Shown here one piece after another: positions 1 through 11,122 of a DNA stretch of 64,000 nucleotides. The translations under genes and the position numbers were made by a program. Position 1 is the stretch's first letter. Each line of letters opens with the position of its first letter. The stretch covers positions 690,205 to 754,204 of the forward strand of contig JAJVDF010000493.1 of assembly GCA_022410635.1 (NCBI GenBank), written 5' to 3'. The notes under the pieces are model-generated. The model was given only the letters and a program-made list of their open reading frames with translations. It was not told the origin of the DNA and ran no database searches. Origin of the DNA: Tretioscincus oriximinensis. Lineage: Eukaryota > Chordata > Lepidosauria > Squamata > Gymnophthalmidae.

Positions 1-901
1 ACAGTGATCCCAGCTGGGTTGTTGTAACATGCTGTATATTTGAATTTGATTTGGAAGCTAGACTGTGCACAGCGTGCTGAAGGAAGGCTGCTGACAATGT
101 GTTGGGCTGCTAACACATTACTCCTGTTCCTAAACATTTGCATTGGCTGTTATGGCACTTCCAGGGCCAATTCAACGTTCTAATTTTGACTTTTAAAGTT
201 CCGAATGACTTGGGACCCAAATAGCTGAAGGACTGTCTCCTCCCATACATTCCCTCTCAATAAATATAAGTAGAAATCCCCTGCACATGTGGATTCCCAC
301 TAAGCCGACCTGCATTGTCAGGATGAAGTTTTGGCTGAAGCTATCGGCCTGTTCGTGATCATCCCCGAGGTGCATCAGGCAGAACCCTCTTGCTGCTTTC
401 TGTCAGGTTTCCAGGTGGCTTCCCTAGTGGAAGTGAACTAACCAGATGAATGTCTGCCATATCCTATTACATTGGCTACGTCTCCAACAGGAGGCCTCTG
501 ACTTGCTTTTGATCATAGAGCCTGTCCAAAAAGATGCTGTGGTCACATGGCAATGGTTTGGGCATATTAGCAGGGGTTTATGCTTTTCACATCCTGGTAT
601 AGAATAGCAGATCCATTTCTCTCCACAGACAGGATTGAGGTTGAATGAAAATGGTTCCATATATTTCCAGCCACAGGGAGTGCAGGAAGATGTTATTGGC
701 TACAGTCCAAATGTTGCTGTGGATAAATCCTAGATTTTAAAGGCCACTGGGGAGCTGTTTTCTTGTATCTGCTATTCTTCTGTTTTGGGCATCTGTGGTG
801 ATCATGAAGCCTTTAGCTGCACTTTGTGATGTGGCCCTTCCTACTGCACCTTGACTTCCTGGCCTTTGGGTTCCGTTTAATGGTAGAATTTTCTCCTCTA
901 G
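1..901 (+). other. SND1 intron upstream of first visible exon (partial)
   Basis: This non-coding stretch ends in the acceptor at 900-901. I see no repeat family, RNA gene or conserved element in it. The short open frames on both strands have no recognisable content. Confidence 0.7.
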
Positions 902-1062
902 TCCTGAGCAGAACCGACTGGCAGATCTGGAAGAACAGGCTAAGATTGCCAAGAAGGGTATGTGGAGCGAAGGGACTGGTTCACACACGGTACGAGACCT
1001 CAAGTACGTCATTGACAATCCGCGCCATTTTGTGGATTCCATGCATCAGAAACCAGTGAACG
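902..1062 (+). CDS. SND1: SND1 coding exon 1 of 8 in window (end of SN1 to SN1-SN2 linker)
   Basis: The reading frame starts in the middle of a codon: base 902 completes the previous one and CCT at 903 is the first whole codon. The exon encodes [14 protein letters not shown], then KKGMWSEG, then [16 protein letters not shown] and ends in QKPVN plus one base (G). This is the C-terminal helix of the first SN domain and the linker to SN2, very close to human SND1. The acceptor is TTCTCCTCTAG just before 902, which I prefer to the AG at 910-911 because it keeps the conserved P-E-Q residues. The donor is GTGAGC at 1063. The frame is phase 2 in and phase 1 out. Other open frames overlapping here on both strands are shadows of this exon. 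Confidence 0.95.
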
Positions 1063-1213
1063 GTGAGCTCTGGAGCCATGTTTTGTGGCTTTGCATGCAA
1101 TTCAAGGGTATGTGGTCCACAAAGTTGAGCTTGTTGGGTCTGGGATGTGTCTCTGGCTTCCGGGGGTGGGGTAGGAGTGAGCATCTTCTCTGAAGACTGT
1201 CTCTTTTTTGCAG

Positions 1214-1305
1214 CCATCATTGAGCATGTTCGAGATGGTAGCGTTGTTCGTGCCCTTCTCCTTCCTGACTGCTATCTGGTTACAGTCATGCTGTCTGGCA
1301 TTAAG
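1214..1305 (+). CDS. SND1: SND1 coding exon 2 of 8 in window (start of SN2)
   Basis: This exon begins with CC, which completes the Ala codon split from the previous exon, then reads [18 protein letters not shown] and [12 protein letters not shown]. It is the first beta-strand region of the second SN domain (about residues 196-226 of the human protein as I recall it). The acceptor is CTCTTTTTTGCAG and the donor GTGAGT at 1306. The upstream intron is only 151 bases. A Cys follows LLPD where I remember Tyr in human SND1. The exon ends on a codon boundary. Confidence 0.96.
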
Positions 1306-2970
1306 GTGAGTTTCACCTGTGTCCCAGGTTCTCTGCACAGGACTTTTTGGATGGGATCAGCAGACAAGGCAGTGAATGTCTTTACCTCTGTCTAACACGG
1401 CTACTGGATTCTTTTGTTGCCATTTCTGCTTTGGAGTTTGGATACTTGCTGTACCTGTGGCATTGGGCATTCTAGTGACTTCTGTTCTAGAGACTCATGG
1501 TTGTGGAGGGATTCATAGTTTGCTTTTTGAAGTCTTTGCTGAGTCTACGGGAGGCCTGTGGATTCACCTCCAAATCCTTTTGCCCAAACTGCTTTGGATC
1601 TTTGAAAACAGCTGATAGGTGAAGCTGAGGAAGAGCAATTTGTTTTAATATGCCAATTTGGTTTTTATTAACTGCCCTGACCCTTCTGGTATTTGGCAGT
1701 ATATAAATATAAATAAATATTAAAAAGATACAGAAAAATCATTTAGGTATTGTATTTTGCTTTTCCCCCAAAAAAGTGGGCTGCATCTTACGGAGCAAGT
1801 ATAGCATTACAGACCATGGGTGTGGCTTCCTAATCCTTTGTCTCATGGTTGCTTGTAATTGTTAAAACCACTGAGTTTTGTTTCCTAGAGTCAAAAGTGG
1901 AAGATGAGACCAGGTGGGAGGAGGATGAAAGCAACTTGCGTTTCTCTGCCTAGATGGGCATGTTTTGCTTCCTTTATTCTGCCTGAGAGCAGGAGGAATG
2001 TTAGTGAGCCTTTGAGAGAGAGAAAATTTGTTCTTGGCAGTTGTAGTTCACACAAAGCCGTTGCTTTGCTTAAAAAATGGGACCTTTTGAAACCAGTGAA
2101 TTGCAATTCCAAGGTTGCGTTGGGGCTACGTACTTCCTCAGCTTGTGTTGGAAGCCAGGAGGCTTGCTGTTGGTTTGTAAAGGAGACAGGTTCCTTGTCC
2201 TCCCAATCTCCTCCTGTGGAAACATTTTTGCTTGGGGGTGATTAGGTGAGGTGTGACTGGAATAACTTTAACTCCATTGTACAGGCTTTTTCTCATGCCC
2301 TCATCTCCTTCCCCCCTTTCGCTCCTTTGGGTTTAACTGAGCTTTTTTTGCTTTCTTCTGCTTTACTAGTCATTCACTGCCATTGAATTTGCTGTCACCC
2401 CGGCTAGGTCTTGTCATTGCAGTAAAAAAACCACCATTAATTCCCCGCTCCCCTTTTTTTTCCTCCTTTGAAATTTCATGGCCAGGTGCATCTTATAGTT
2501 AGAAAAATACAGGTAAATAAAACACAGAAAAGAATCTACAAATAGTTATTGTTTTGAAAGTTAAAAGTATAAAAACATAAGAAATGCCCCACAAAATTGG
2601 ACTCCAAAGCTATCAGGTCCAGCAGCCTGTTCTCCAGAGGCCCAGGGAACCCCCAGCTGGACTTAAGCACACAGCTTGCCCTCCTCAGCTCCTGCTGTAA
2701 GTCAGTTTAAGCAAAGGCTTCGGCAAAGGGCTCCTTTGCTTCCTGCAAAAACTTCTTTCATAGGATTTGTGGCTCTGTAAGTAGAAGCTGGATACCAGTT
2801 CTCCAACTGATCCAATCTATCTTTTCTGAAGGCGAAAGAAAAGCTGGGTCAGTGACAGGAGGTCTGCAAAAAGCCAGTGCACTGTTTCGTGCTGATTTTC
2901 CTAAGGCAGTGTGTAGCAATTGATCTTCTGCCTCAGGATTCCATTCTGTGATGCCTTTCTTTTTACTCAG
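1306..2970 (+). other. SND1 intron, 1665 bp
   Basis: GT-AG intron. Apart from a LINE-tail remnant near 1649-1722, it holds ordinary intronic sequence with T-rich tracts at 2340-2470. Open frames here (for example 1904-2245) show no family features. Confidence 0.75.
1649..1722 (+). repeat. LINE/SINE 3'-tail remnant
   Basis: The motif GCCCTGACCCTTCTGGTATT is followed by a GGCAGTATATAAAT-like segment and AATAAATA repeats. It matches, with divergence, the tail seen at 11730, 18890 and 58300, so I read it as an old + strand 3' end of the same L2-like family. Confidence 0.45.
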
Positions 2971-3129
2971 TGCCCCACGTTCAAGCGGGAAGCAGATGGC
3001 ACAGAAACACCTGAACCATTTGCAGCGGAAGCCAAGTTCTTCACAGAGTCACGGTTATTGCAAAGGGATGTGCAAATTGTCCTGGAAAGCTGTCACAACC
3101 AGAATATCCTTGGCACCATCCTTCATCCG
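2971..3129 (+). CDS. SND1: SND1 coding exon 3 of 8 in window (SN2 core), followed by a GC donor
   Basis: Fifty-three whole codons encode [20 protein letters not shown], then [20 protein letters not shown] and [13 protein letters not shown], the core of the second SN domain. The acceptor is TTCTTTTTACTCAG. The exon ends with CCG (Pro) and the intron begins GCAAGT instead of GT. The next available GT, four bases downstream (3134), would shift the frame against the following exon, so the GC donor is the only one that gives the conserved ...ILHP-NGNIT... junction. Confidence 0.95.
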
Positions 3130-3679
3130 GCAAGTAGGACTGGGGTGGTGGTGGTGGCACTTCCAGGGTGTCCACTGCCTTCGCTTCATAGCTGGGGTTC
3201 TGGAACAAATTGGGGTAGAGCAGTTGGGTGGGTAGGGGATGGAGGTCTTTAGCCTAAGGCTTCCTTAAAAGGTGATTTTGGGGTGGGGGGAGCATAAAAG
3301 AAAACCTTATGAAGGAAAAAAAAGAATCTTTTGATTACAGGTGATGCCCTTTAGGAATTTGGAGGCAGCAAAATGTAAAAGTGGTTGGCAGCTGGATGCC
3401 AAGCATAGCTGTCCCACCCCCACAGCTGAAGGTGTGGGGATGTTTGGTGAGATCTCGGCAGAGAGGGCTCTAGAACCTGGCATCCCATTCATCACCATTG
3501 TTGCCTCCTTGCTTCTTTAACAGCTACTTGGGCATTACTTAGAAAGGCTCTTTGCTGCCTCTATCTTTATGGGTTGGGTGGACAACAGGGAATTCACCGG
3601 CTAAGGACTGTGGGCTGGATGGATAGGGAAGCTTGGAACTTGCAGGAAAGTGATTTTTTCATTCTCTTCCTCCTCTCAG
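3130..3679 (+). other. SND1 GC-AG intron, 550 bp
   Basis: This intron starts with GCAAGT after CCG (Pro) and ends with a long pyrimidine tract plus CAG. GC-AG introns are a small minority in vertebrates and usually have an otherwise strong donor, as here (positions +3 to +6 are AAGT). Nothing else is recognisable inside; a G-rich run (GGGGTGGGGGG) sits near 3280. Confidence 0.88.
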
Positions 3680-3786
3680 AATGGGAACATCACAGAGCTG
3701 CTTTTGAAGGAAGGCTTTGCCCGCTGTGTGGACTGGTCAATTGCTGTTTATACTCGAGGAGCAGAGAAACTGAGAGCTGCTGAAAG
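3680..3786 (+). CDS. SND1: SND1 coding exon 4 of 8 in window (SN2)
   Basis: This exon encodes [20 protein letters not shown], then [15 protein letters not shown] and the first two bases (AG) of an Arg codon. It is the part of the second SN domain whose motif is typical of Tudor-SN. The acceptor follows a strong pyrimidine tract (CTCTTCCTCCTCTCAG) and is the 3' end of the GC-AG intron. The donor is GTAGTG at 3787, a weaker GT site. The exon is phase 0 in and phase 2 out. A shorter open frame in another register overlaps it and is a shadow. Confidence 0.96.
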
Positions 3787-3908
3787 GTAGTGCTCATATG
3801 TAGACTTTCCCTTATCCCATATGCCCACCTGCCCAAGGCACATCTGAAATCTCCTTCCAGTTGGCTCTGTCTATTAACAGGAATGTCTTATTCAAGATAA
3901 ATAAGTAA

Positions 3909-3994
3909 TATATACTTCTCAAAACAATTAAGGGAACACTTTAACATAACAGTGTATGTTAAAGTGTTCCCTTAATTGTTTTGAGCAGTATATA
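3909..3994. mobile_element. Palindromic miniature inverted-repeat element, copy A
   Basis: Two 40-base arms (3909-3948 and 3955-3994) are reverse complements with one mismatch and are separated by a 6-base loop (ACAGTG). The ends read TATATAC...GTATATA, consistent with insertion at a TA dinucleotide as in Tc1/mariner-type elements. A second copy with the same arms lies at 43153-43238. It has no coding capacity and is essentially one hairpin. The superfamily assignment is inferred only from the TA ends. Confidence 0.8.
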
Positions 3995-4440
3995 TAATTA
4001 TATAAATAAATGTTTATTTATAATGTTCTTTTCACCAAAAGGCATAACATTACACACATATAATTATAGTAAAAACAAATCATTACAACAACCCAAAAAG
4101 TACAAATAATGAACATTATAATAAACAATGCATTAATAAACTACCATGGCAAATACATTATAAAATTGTAAAAATAGCAAGTACATTATAAAACTTTGCA
4201 GGTTTTCAACATTTGGGGAAAGGTTTGGCAGAGACACAAAACTCTGCTGCAGCTCTGCCTCAATCCCAGTCTAGACAACCAGTTCTTGTATACTCCAGGG
4301 GAAGGAAATTCATGGCAAAGGAAGCAAACTCTGCTTATAGCTCCCAGATAGATCGTCTTCTGCCTTGCCAATTGTCAAGCCAAAGGTGATACTGCTGAGG
4401 AAGAAGCCTCCCTTTCCTGTAATGCTTTGCTGCTTTGTCT

Positions 4441-4618
4441 CAGTCATTGGTCATTTGCAATTTACTTCCAGAAGAGGGAGGTGGTTGCTAGCAGTCTTCA
4501 TAGCTTGAAGACAGGTGTATCAATGGCTACTATGAGGGACAAACAGGCAGTATTCCTAAAATGGCATTTGCAGGGCATCAAAAACTGGTGAGGGTTTTGT
4601 CTTCTGCTTGTGACTGTC
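4441..4618 (+). repeat. CR1-type LINE 3' fragment, degraded
   Basis: It contains the remnants of the CR1 ORF2 C-terminal motif (CAATTTACTTCCAGAAG), the 'caatggctac' block and the CATTTGCAGGG block of the CR1 3' region. It is truncated before the terminal tail and lies directly before a second, better preserved CR1 end. Confidence 0.65.
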
Positions 4619-4627
4619 GGGCAGAAG

Positions 4628-4975
4628 AGACAAGGGGAAGTATTTTTTTATGCAGAGAGTCATCGGCCTTTGGAATTTACTTCCAGAAGATGTGGTGGTA
4701 GCTAGCATCCTGGATAGCTTTGAGGGAAGATTAGACAGGTTCATGGGCACCAAGGGTATAAACAGCTACTTAGATGGATGTCTTGATGCTGCCTCTGAGA
4801 TGAAGCAACAGGCAGGATTCCTGAAACGTCATTTGCATGGCGTCTGAAATAGGTGAAGGTTTTGCCTTCTTCTGTTCCAGACTGTCCAGGTGCAATTGGT
4901 GGGCCACTGTGTGAGACAGAATGCTGTACTAGATGTGCTATGGTCTGATTCAGCAGGGCTTTTCTTACGTTCTTG
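4628..4975 (+). repeat. CR1-type LINE 3' end
   Basis: Translation gives RVIGLWNLLPEDVVVAS and LDSFEGRLDRFMGTKGI, the C-terminal end of CR1 reverse transcriptase. It is followed by the CR1 3' UTR (TGGTGGGCCACTGTGTGAGA; AGCAGGGCTTTTCTTACGTT). It is 5'-truncated, sense to SND1, and not functional. Confidence 0.85.
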
Positions 4976-6019
4976 CATTTCTGCAGAGAGAAATGTCCTG
5001 TAATGGTTTGTAGATTGTCTCAAGCCATTTATAATGGGTTTTCTGTCCTTTCAGATGCAGCAACCAGCTGCCACCCAGTTATTTTTTCTCCCTGTAGATT
5101 AGAACTTCTCAATTTAGTATTTGGGAAGAGTGGTGGGTAGTTTGCTCATTGAAAGGCTTCCTCAAGCCCTTGGCCAATTGTATCCTGTTGCACAAGAGTC
5201 ATGTTTATTAAATGGGGCTACTAATGAATCTCATCCTAGAAAAGGTAATCTTTGATTTGGATCTTCTGCTTTTGGTTTCTCCTTTTCATCTGGGAGGGAG
5301 AGTGTTTCAGAGGTGCAGGATATGCACAAGCATTTGCACTGACCAGTCCGGCCTGCTTTGTCCCACCGTGTGTTTCACTGAAGAAATGCTGCCTTCAGTC
5401 AATTTCATGGTAGACCTTGAGAATACAGAGATACTATCCCAGGTAGCAAGAACAGCAGGAGTGGAGGGCAAAAAACCACTCCACAAAAGCCACTTGGTAA
5501 CACAGCAGGCTTGAGCTTGGTCTTCCATCTGTTGGCCAAGGTTTTCTTGAGTGGGTAGAGAGAATCATGGTACCTGCTTGTCTTGCCTTCACAGCTCTGA
5601 GCTTGGCCAAGTGAGGCTCATTCCTAGCAGTGATGGCTGTGCTTTACCCTAAAAAACAGAACAGCCACTGGGTGACCTGCTTTCTTAAAGTGCATAGGGC
5701 CAGAATGGGGATTGAATTCATCTCTGACAGCAAAAGAAACCATGTTCAGTACCTAGGGAGCATACTGCTGATTCTTACCTTGTGGTAGCTTGGTCATACT
5801 AGGGGCTATTGAACATGATACACCCGTTGTTGGTTTTGGCTTTTTACATGCAGCTCCCCCTTTCCTGTCTAAACAACATGCCTGATATGGCAACATGCTA
5901 GTTTCTGCCTTTCCTGTGTCTGGCTTTTTTCCTATGGTTGTGGGAACCATGGCTTGGGAAGGGAATAAAAAAGAAGGCTCCTCTCTTTCTGATTATCCTT
6001 CCATCACCTCTCTGGCTAG

Positions 6020-6110
6020 GTATGCCAAAGAACACAAACTGAGGATCTGGAGGGACTATGTGGCTCCCACTGCCAACTTGGATCAGAAGGACAAACAGTT
6101 CCTGGCCAAG
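6020..6110 (+). CDS. SND1: SND1 coding exon 5 of 8 in window (end of SN2)
   Basis: The first base (G) completes the Arg codon. The exon then encodes [20 protein letters not shown] and [10 protein letters not shown], the terminal helix of SN2 and the linker to SN3. The motif RLRIWRDY in other species is here KLRIWRDY. The acceptor is TCACCTCTCTGGCTAG and the donor GTAGGT at 6111. The exon ends on a codon boundary. The preceding intron of 2.2 kb contains a palindromic element and CR1 fragments. Confidence 0.96.
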
Positions 6111-6836
6111 GTAGGTTGGACTGGTGTTTTGCTGTCCTTAAGGGGTTGGGGGCAGTCCAGCAAGTATTAAAAGGCTGGTCCTATAGTTACTGGCCTGACC
6201 TTGGACATTTGCTGCTGCCTGTTGTCTAAACAGAAGGTCTGTGCTGTCGGTTGTAGCACACAGGAACATGGTACAGGGCTTCTCATGCAAATGCTCTCTG
6301 TGTATGCTCTCATCCTTTATCTCAGTCCTTGCCTGAACAAAATTTTTACCATTAAATTCAGGGAGGATATGCTGGTGCTCTTCTCTCCTGCCCACCTATT
6401 TCCCTCCCATGCTGTTCAGAGTGGGAAAGAGTTTCTATATTGATGTGCATTACATTTTTCTTTATGAATGAATACAACTTACCACTGCGTATTTCCAAGG
6501 TCCATTCTGTGCCATGATGCTGATCCATCAGTTCTAGGAAATCATCCAGTAGCTTTTGCACGTAGCAAACAGATAGGTGTTGATCCTTTTGTTAGACTGA
6601 TGTGCCCTGGGGTGTCCCCACTGGGGCTCTAGGCTTTGGTTTGAGCTGTTTCCCAGGAAGTAGTTGCTACCTGTTTTGAGCAAAAATGCAAAAGCTGCAT
6701 AGGTGAGCTACTGAAATGTTTACTTTTTAGATCGGAGCTTGCAGAATTGAGAGAGGATTGATATATCAGAGATGTAGCACATCTTTGTCCTTTTCTCTTT
6801 ACTGCCATCCTCTGTGGTGCCAGAGCATTTGATCCT

Positions 6837-6840
<4 letters not shown>

Positions 6841-6874
<34 letters not shown>
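6841..6874. repeat. (GT)17 microsatellite
   Basis: Seventeen perfect GT units are followed by ACACGTGC. This dinucleotide repeat is probably length-polymorphic. Confidence 0.97.
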
Positions 6875-6876
<2 letters not shown>

Positions 6877-7129
6877 ACGTGCATCTCTTCCTAGTCTCCT
6901 TTCCCTTACCTTAGTGGATGAGGATTTCACTACTATCTTGCATTGAAGCAGCAGTCAATAAAGCCGTGAAAGTATGCCAGAATGGTTGATTAGGACCATG
7001 GAAAGGGTCTTGAGTCCACATCTGGGTGGTCAGAGAACAGGATCTGCCACTTGGACAGGAGACAACAACAACAGCAGGGGGCTTGATGTCTCCTTTCACT
7101 TTCTGAAACCAGAAGTGCTCTGACTATGG

Positions 7130-7143
7130 TCACTAGGTGGCAC
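7130..7143 (+). promoter_or_regulatory. CTCF-like motif
   Basis: TCACTAGGTGGCAC matches 13 of 14 positions of the CTCF core consensus CCASYAGRKGGCRS; only the first base differs. It is a motif match only, and such matches occur by chance in large introns. Confidence 0.4.
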
Positions 7144-7454
7144 TGTTGCTCTCCCTGGCTGAATGCTTTGTTAATAGTATTCTTAGGACAGGCTTTGCTG
7201 GTATAAGCATAGAGGATATAGCTGGCTGACTTCCTACACCCCTACTTCCTTTCAGGAACTTTATTGCTGCAGGCAGAGTATTTGCTGCCCCAGTGGTAAC
7301 CTTGACATGTTACTTAGACCCTCTGGAAGGATTCAGAGAGGGGTATAGATTACATTTTTCGTGGCCTCAGACAACTGAGGCACAACTGCAAGAGTTTGTT
7401 TTTTTCTGACAGCTTTGTGCTTGAATGGTAACTGGTTGTACTGTGTTACAGGTA

Positions 7455-7680
7455 AGGACACAAGTTGGATCAGGCCACAGTTGGATCAATCTATCTAGCC
7501 CAATATTCTTTGTCACACTGTGGCCCACCAGTTGCTTCTGGACAATTCAAATAGCAAAACCTGTTTATGCTTTCAGCTCTCTGCAGATGATCTTTAGAGG
7601 CATGCATCCTGCCTATCTCTTTAACCAAGAGGTGGTCTCCCTGCATGCATTCTGATAATCTCTTGATATTCATATTCTCC
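7455..7680 (-). repeat. CR1-type LINE 3' end, antisense
   Basis: Read on the + strand it contains GGATCAGGCCACAG, then CACACTGTGGCCCACCAG, the reverse complement of the CR1 3' UTR seen at 49579-49640, followed by a degraded stretch. Confidence 0.7.
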
Positions 7681-8261
7681 ATGAATGTGTCTATAAGAAA
7701 TGAAAAGAACTCTTGTGGGTCTACGTAATCAATGAAGAGTTGTGCATGAAGAATTCTACTGCATTGGATTGCAGCCTAACCCAGCAACTTGTCTCAGAGT
7801 CACTCCCCACTAGCCTTTGGGCAGTCTCAATGGCTCTAGAATGGTCCTGGCTCTCTGATCTGCAGAAGTCACCAACAGTTTCCTAGGCTTACATGTTCTG
7901 AAGGCTGCTAATGGAGTTGATCTCTTTAAGCATCTCCAGCATCCTCTCAGACATGATCGCCTTAAGCATGGCACCAAGCAGTGCATTGTGGAGCTCTGCA
8001 GGAACTTGCACCTTGTTCATGTGACCCAGGTCTCTGTCCCTGCATTGCTACCTACCAGATGATTGCTACAGAGTGAACAGCAATAACTCACAGCACTTTG
8101 GAAGCAATATAGTAAGTCGTGATTCATTCTACAGCAGATTCATGTTCAAAACATTTGGAAATCATTTCATGAACCTTTGGCAGGCATTGTGAGCAGAAAT
8201 TCCCCCCATCCTGCAGTGGGTGCTCTGTGCAAGCTGGTTCCCTGGGAGCGATTTATAGAGA

Positions 8262-8425
8262 TGTACTTAAAAGAGCCATGCTAAATCAGGCCACAGCCCA
8301 TCTATCACAATGCCCCACCAATTGCTTCTGGGCACTTAAAACTGAAGAAAGTAGAAAAACCTTCATGTGCATTGATGTCTGTCGCTTTAATCTGGAGTTA
8401 ATACCTTTCTTGAAAACAAGGAGGC
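8262..8425 (-). repeat. CR1-type LINE 3' end, antisense
   Basis: The + strand shows AAATCAGGCCACAGCCCATC and a diverged CCCCACCAATTGCTTCTGGG block, the reverse complement of the CR1 3' end. It is degraded beyond about 8400. Confidence 0.7.
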
Positions 8426-11122
8426 ATGGGCAAACGAAATCCACCTGTGTTCATCTGCCAGGGTTCTAGCCACTGGCTGCCTCTGCACCTGGGGGCTCTG
8501 CACAGTTACTGAGGCCTTTATCAACTGGACACCTCCTCATCCTGGAAGGTGTCTGGATCTGTGAGAGACGCTTCCAGTAGTTGAATTGCATCATTGGAAT
8601 TCCTGAATTGTAACTGCTTATTCTTGCTGGGGCATCAAAAATATCTCCCTAATTAGTTTTATGGGATATCCTAGTGGCTTCAAGTGTTAGCAAAGGAAGA
8701 AAATTGCCCTTGATCCAACTTCACAATATCAGACAGAGTTCTGTGCATCTGATTTTTCAGCTACCAGGAAAATAATCCAGGAATTGTACTCCTTTCTCCT
8801 TGAAAAGTTGTTTCATCTGTGCATTATTTTTCCTTCTCTTCTTCTGCATCCTTGAAGCAGGAGGCACAAAAGCAATCACCCACCCTAATGCTATCGGTGG
8901 TCTTTCCCTGGTAATCTTGAGCACAGAACTTTCTGTCTCCCAGCCAGGGAGCCGTTTTCACTGGGATTGCCCCTGCAAACTCCCTGCTTGGGCACCATCA
9001 GTTGAGATTTGATCCACAGAGAGCGTTAAGCATTTCCTTTTCTCTGACATGCAAGGTGCAGTAGTGCTAATGTAGGTCCCATTTCCTGCTGTTATTCACA
9101 CCACCCTGCTTCTGAATTCCATGACTGGTGTGCTTCTTTGCAGGCATATGGTATTTTATTTTCTGCTTACGGGTTTAAAAACTTTGTTCCTGAGCCAAAA
9201 AGGCTCTTAACTGGCCCTAGATGATGTTAGCGGAGACCCCAGGGCTCCTGGTGCTTTTAGTCTAAAAGATAATGAAATAGCAAAAAGGAAGAGGAGGAAG
9301 AAGAAGAAAGCAAATGTGGGCATTATTGATTAGTTCGGAAACAGTGACCACCAGCTATAAAATAGCTAACTATGGAAGTGGTAAATCAGTAGTGGGTTTT
9401 ATGGCACTCCAAAGTGGCAACCTGAAGCCCTTGTCCCCATCAACCTACCAGCACTGTGGCTGGGGAAATTTTGTGACCTGGCTATGTGAGATTGCTGGCT
9501 GGGGTTGCTTGTGCTTGGGCCATTCACATATTTGAAAGCACTGGAAGGATGCTGGATGGCATTGCAACAGAATGACTGCTGGGAAGAGTGGAAATAAGTG
9601 GTCTTATGCCCTAGCAGCTGGGTATCATGCCATTAAGGCTATTCAGGTTCTTCCAAAGGCCACCATTCTTGCTAAGGAATTTGAGAATATAAGGAAATGA
9701 AAATTGCATTCTCCTACTTTATAATGGAATATGCTCAGGGATGTATTTGAATTTTTGAGGGAAAAGTGCGGTTAAGGAATTCTGTTGTTCCCAAGACTAG
9801 TCAGTGCAAAGTGTTGCATAACTGTGAAGCTATAAAATGACTTCTTCCCTTCTCTGTCTGCCATCTCCCTTGACCTGCTCTTTCTGCTTGTTCTGAAAGT
9901 AAAGGACATGACCTCTGGTTCCTTCCTCCTTTGTCTACTGGTCATTTTATGGCTTCAAGAAGGGGGAAAGAGCCCTGGCATCTCAAGGGGTGCCTTCTTG
10001 CAGGTAAAAGACTGGTTGTGACTGAGTTCTATGTTCAAAATGTGAGATACGTTACAATCCGTTAAAGAAAAGGGTTAGAGTTCATTGGACTAGTCATTTT
10101 AAATCTCACCTGGTGCCCATCTCTGGTCTAGGCATTTATGAAACTACCTTGCCAGGTTTTTTTTGCCTTCAAGTGCAGAGGAGTCCTGCAAGTATTAAAG
10201 AGTCTGGCCCTGGCACTATTTGATCTTGCTGCTGTGGCTAGACTTGCATCATGCTATGCCCAACCTGTGTTTTTTAATGGGAACAGTAATTTGGACAGAA
10301 ACAAGTGAAGAACAGCCAAAACCATGTTCTCCTCTGCCACCTGGGCAGGCAGTTACTGGGAAAGAGACCTGTTTCTCAGGTGGTCAAATTCTTCCTTAAG
10401 AGCTTTTGTCTGAAGCAGATGAATTTTGGAGGTTCTTTTACAGTTAAACCTGTACATAACCTAGTTGATGAAGATGACATAAAGTTCGCAACTGTCCTAG
10501 TGAATGAGGGCCAAACTGGGAGGAGCAAAAGTGTGCGTGTGTTGTGTCATCAAGCAGTGACTTCTATCATACTGATTGAGTGAGTAGAATTCAGGCATTT
10601 CCCTCCTATTTGCCCTCTGGGTTCTCAAGGGACTCTGAGTAAGCTGGCAAAATCCAAAATTGAGATTTTTGCTTCTCACTACTTATGAACACTGAATGTT
10701 GCAGAATGTCATAGAGTGGGAAGAAGTAAGTCTGTTGGGTTTCCAAAGTGGAAGAGAAATTCTTTATTTCCCTTTTTTGCTTCAGGTGCTTGGATCCTCT
10801 CCTAGGCCTCAGGTGAGACCTTGAGGCAAATTGGGAGGCCCAGTCCAGATTGCTTAGCATTCAAATAGATTCATAGTGTGTTTTCTTGCAATGATTGGAA
10901 TAGTTTTCAGCAAATGTGGCATTGCAATGATCACTGGTGCATTTGTGGCCATGGGGAGGGGTTTTGAGCTGCAATTGCAAGCTTCGTTTTTTGTCTCCTT
11001 GAGCCCCTGTGTAATCAGCTATAGACTGAAAAATGTCTGGGCCAAATCCGTAGCCTCATTCCTCCCAGAGTTTTATAATAAGCAATTTGTGGCTGTTAAC
11101 TCATGTGATTTTGTCTTCACAG

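Larger units (their letters stand above)
3787..6019 (+). other. SND1 intron, 2233 bp
   Basis: GT-AG intron. It contains a palindromic miniature element (3909-3994), an AT-rich stretch (3995-4200), and two CR1 3' fragments (4441-4618 and 4628-4975). The remaining 5000-6019 has no recognised element. Confidence 0.8.
6111..11122 (+). other. SND1 intron, 5012 bp
   Basis: GT-AG intron. It contains a GT microsatellite (6841-6874), a CTCF-like motif (7130-7143), and two antisense CR1 ends (7455-7680, 8262-8425). A purine-rich tract is at 9280-9312. I see nothing recognisable in 8426-9279 or 9313-11122. Confidence 0.8.

Noticed and set aside
910..911. Alternative acceptor AG for the first exon
   Set aside because: It lacks a better pyrimidine tract and would remove the conserved PEQ residues; the AG at 900-901 fits both splice context and protein.
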